In this document: piece by piece, positions 4,074 to 5,636 of the stretch
Layout: each line of letters starts with the position of its first letter
Position numbering within the stretch: the stretch's first letter is position 1
Made by a program: the position numbers and the translations under genes
The notes under the pieces: generated by a model
Databases searched by the model: none
What the model saw: the letters and a program-made list of their open reading frames with translations, nothing else
Told to the model about the DNA's origin: nothing
Assembly (NCBI GenBank): GCA_014360745.1
Contig: JACIWY010000264.1
Span: 1 to 5,636, forward strand
Source of the DNA: Chloroflexota bacterium
GTDB taxonomy: Bacteria > Chloroflexota > Anaerolineae > UBA1429
Reading direction: 5' to 3'
DNA: 5,636 nt

Positions 4074-5588
4074 ATGGCCGGCGAGCGCATCCTCATCGTC
4101 GACGATCAAGAGAGCATCCGCGATCTGTTGGCCGCGCTCTGCGAGGATGAAGGATATGAAGTGGCCACCGCCGAGGACGGCGCCGAAGCGCTTGCCCTGT
4201 TGGAGCGCGGAAGTTTCGATGTGGGTATCCTCGATCTGCTCCTGCCCGATATCCACGGTTTGGATGTGCTCCGTCGGGCCAAGGCGCTCTATCCCGAGAT
4301 CGAGGTCATCATCCTCACCGGCCATAGCGACCTGCAGACGGCGGTGGAGGCGCTGCGCTTGGGAGCGTATGACTATTTGCAAAAACCGCTGGCCGATCTG
4401 CAGATCATCCCCTTGACGATCCGGCGGGCGCTGGATCGCCAGGAGCTGAGCCGCCGCAACGAGCGGCTGGTCAAAGAGCTGCAGGCGGCCAACGAAGAGC
4501 TGGAGCGGCGGCGGCGCCAGCAATTTCAATCGATTCAACACATCGGCCGCGCGCTGACGGGCGCGTTGCAGCCCGGTGAGATGGCGCAGGTGCTCGTGGA
4601 GGCCGCGCTAACGGCCATCGACTGCGATGGCGCGGGATGCTTGGTCCTGCCCCGCCGAGAGGGCGAGCCGCCTCGGGCCTTTATCGCCGGCGCGAACGCC
4701 GAGTCTGCGGCCTGGCAAGAGGCGTTTTTGCGGGCCATGATCGAGGGGCTTCCTCCGGCGCGGCGGCCCAACCCTGCGGACGTGGCGGTGCGCCCCAATC
4801 CGCGTTCCCCGGCCGGGGGCGAGGGCGAAGTGCGAGCCTGGAAAAAGATGGAGCTCCAGCGTCTGGAGGGGCGCGAGGGGCCGCTGGGGGTTATCGCTTT
4901 GGTCTGCTATCAAGCCGGCCCCTTTGGCGAGGACGCGATGGACCTGCTGAGCATCCTCGCTTCTCAGGGCAGCATCGCCCTGCAGAATGCCCACCTCTTT
5001 GCGCGCATGACCGAATTGGCCACCCGTGATAGCCTCACCGGCCTGTACAACCACGGCCACTTTTTCGAGCTGCTGGCTGCGGAGATCAGCCGCGCCGAGC
5101 GGCATGGCCAGGAATTGGTCGTGATCATGCTCGATATCGATCGCGCCGCCGGGCTCAAGGCGATCAACGACACCTACGGCCACCAGGCGGGCGACCGCTT
5201 GCTTCGCCTGGTGGGAGAGCTGTTGCGCAGCAATGTGCGCCAGGCGGATGTGGTGGCCCGCTACGGCGGCGATGAGTTTATCGTGTTGGCGCCCCAAACC
5301 GACAGATTCAGCGGGTTGAAGCTGGCCGAGCGGTTACGACAGGTCATCGCCGATACCCCCTTTGTCATCAATGGCAAGCAAGAGAACATTTCGGTTAGCG
5401 TCGGGGTAGGGGTGTTCCAGCCCGGCCTGGGGCAGAACATGGATACGGTGGTAAGCATGGCCGATCAGAGTTGTTACCTGGCCAAAGAGCGCGGGGGCAA
5501 CCAGGTGGCCATGGTGGGCATGGAGCACGAATGGGAGCCGATAGACGATCGTCGAGGGTCTATAGGCTCCCAAGCCGTGGGACAGTAA
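4074..5588 (+). CDS. Response regulator diguanylate cyclase (receiver-GAF-GGDEF)
   Basis: This 504-residue cytoplasmic protein should make cyclic di-GMP from two GTP when phosphorylated. Domain order: CheY-like receiver (5-118; Asp10 and Asp11, phospho-acceptor Asp54, Thr82, Lys104), coiled coil (about 120-150), divergent GAF sensor (about 156-308), GGDEF cyclase (about 316-480). The cyclase has DSLTGLYN (319-326), the full GGDEF motif (398-402) and an intact RxxD inhibitory site (RQAD, 389-392) five residues before it, so product inhibition is expected. Oddities: the segment LDIDRAAGLKAINDTYGH (353-370) is three residues longer than usual between DID and the guanine-binding Asn365, and the tail (about 484-504) is encoded by a large inverted repeat. 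No histidine kinase is in the window. It is co-transcribed with rpiA. Enzyme activity is likely but the loop change makes it less than certain. Confidence 0.9.
   Translation: MAGERILIVDDQESIRDLLAALCEDEGYEVATAEDGAEALALLERGSFDVGILDLLLPDIHGLDVLRRAKALYPEIEVIILTGHSDLQTAVEALRLGAYDYLQKPLADLQIIPLTIRRALDRQELSRRNERLVKELQAANEELERRRRQQFQSIQHIGRALTGALQPGEMAQVLVEAALTAIDCDGAGCLVLPRREGEPPRAFIAGANAESAAWQEAFLRAMIEGLPPARRPNPADVAVRPNPRSPAGGEGEVRAWKKMELQRLEGREGPLGVIALVCYQAGPFGEDAMDLLSILASQGSIALQNAHLFARMTELATRDSLTGLYNHGHFFELLAAEISRAERHGQELVVIMLDIDRAAGLKAINDTYGHQAGDRLLRLVGELLRSNVRQADVVARYGGDEFIVLAPQTDRFSGLKLAERLRQVIADTPFVINGKQENISVSVGVGVFQPGLGQNMDTVVSMADQSCYLAKERGGNQVAMVGMEHEWEPIDDRRGSIGSQAVGQ
5533..5571. repeat. 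Large imperfect inverted repeat in the 3' end of the GGDEF gene
   Basis: The arms 5533-5546 and 5558-5571 pair over 14 bases with one mismatch (5540 against 5564), around an 11-base loop. A perfect palindrome, GACGATCGTC (5544-5553), straddles the left arm and loop. The element lies wholly inside the coding region and encodes much of the tail, including PIDDRR. It looks like a copy or remnant of a mobile palindromic or short tandem repeat rather than a terminator, since no T-run follows it closely (the first is at 5590). Confidence 0.6.
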
Positions 5589-5606
5589 CTTTTCCTCTTT
5601 AGCTTG

Positions 5607-5621
5607 GGCGTCGTTGACGCC
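5607..5621 (+). terminator. Hairpin downstream of the GGDEF gene, possible terminator
   Basis: GGCGTC-GTT-GACGCC is a perfect 6-bp GC-rich stem with a 3-base loop, 18 bases after the stop codon. No T-run follows within the window, so it could be a factor-dependent end, a stabilising 3' hairpin, or part of the next element beyond the edge. Confidence 0.3.
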
Positions 5622-5636
5622 GCCACTCCTGGAACT

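Overview
The window is high-GC bacterial DNA carrying five complete genes, one gene cut by the left edge, one decayed transposase scrap and several regulatory sites. I lean towards a Chloroflexota (Anaerolineae-like) chromosome. The reasons are high GC, strong AGGAGG-type ribosome binding sites, a receiver-GAF-GGDEF protein, and a Pro-Ile-Asp-Asp-Arg-Arg tail of a kind I associate with repeats in that phylum. This is an inference from style, not a proven assignment.

Left part (1-765). The first 55 codons of a type I restriction-modification methyltransferase subunit (HsdM) read leftward off the edge. A small helical protein of unknown function (242-607) reads away from it, from a promoter whose -10 box lies almost on its start codon. 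Next come about 90 bases of ISAs1-type transposase sequence, broken at both ends. This looks like an accessory region that has been rearranged.

Middle part (760-2811, all minus strand). In transcription order there is a membrane-anchored protein with two PepSY-like repeats, a secreted matrixin-like zinc metalloprotease, and a small ABM-domain monooxygenase. The protease stop codon overlaps the monooxygenase ribosome binding site, so those two are almost certainly translated from one message. The protease also has its own extended -10 promoter.

Intergenic stretch (2812-3345, 534 bases). It holds two adjacent perfect inverted repeats upstream of the PepSY-like gene, a good sigma-70-type promoter pointing right, and a leader of about 120 nt before rpiA that can fold into nested helices.

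Right part (3346-5588, plus strand). Ribose-5-phosphate isomerase A (rpiA) is followed after 2 nt by a response regulator with receiver, GAF and GGDEF diguanylate cyclase domains. The regulator's ribosome binding site lies inside the last codons of rpiA. The cyclase has an intact GGDEF motif and intact inhibitory RxxD site. It also has an apparent three-residue insertion in the loop before the guanine-binding Asn, and a tail encoded by a large inverted repeat.

I see no CRISPR array, tRNA, rRNA or complete mobile element. The most interesting items are the rpiA leader and its coupling to a c-di-GMP enzyme, the paired palindromes upstream of the PepSY-like gene, and the altered GGDEF loop. None of them amounts to a demonstrated new system.
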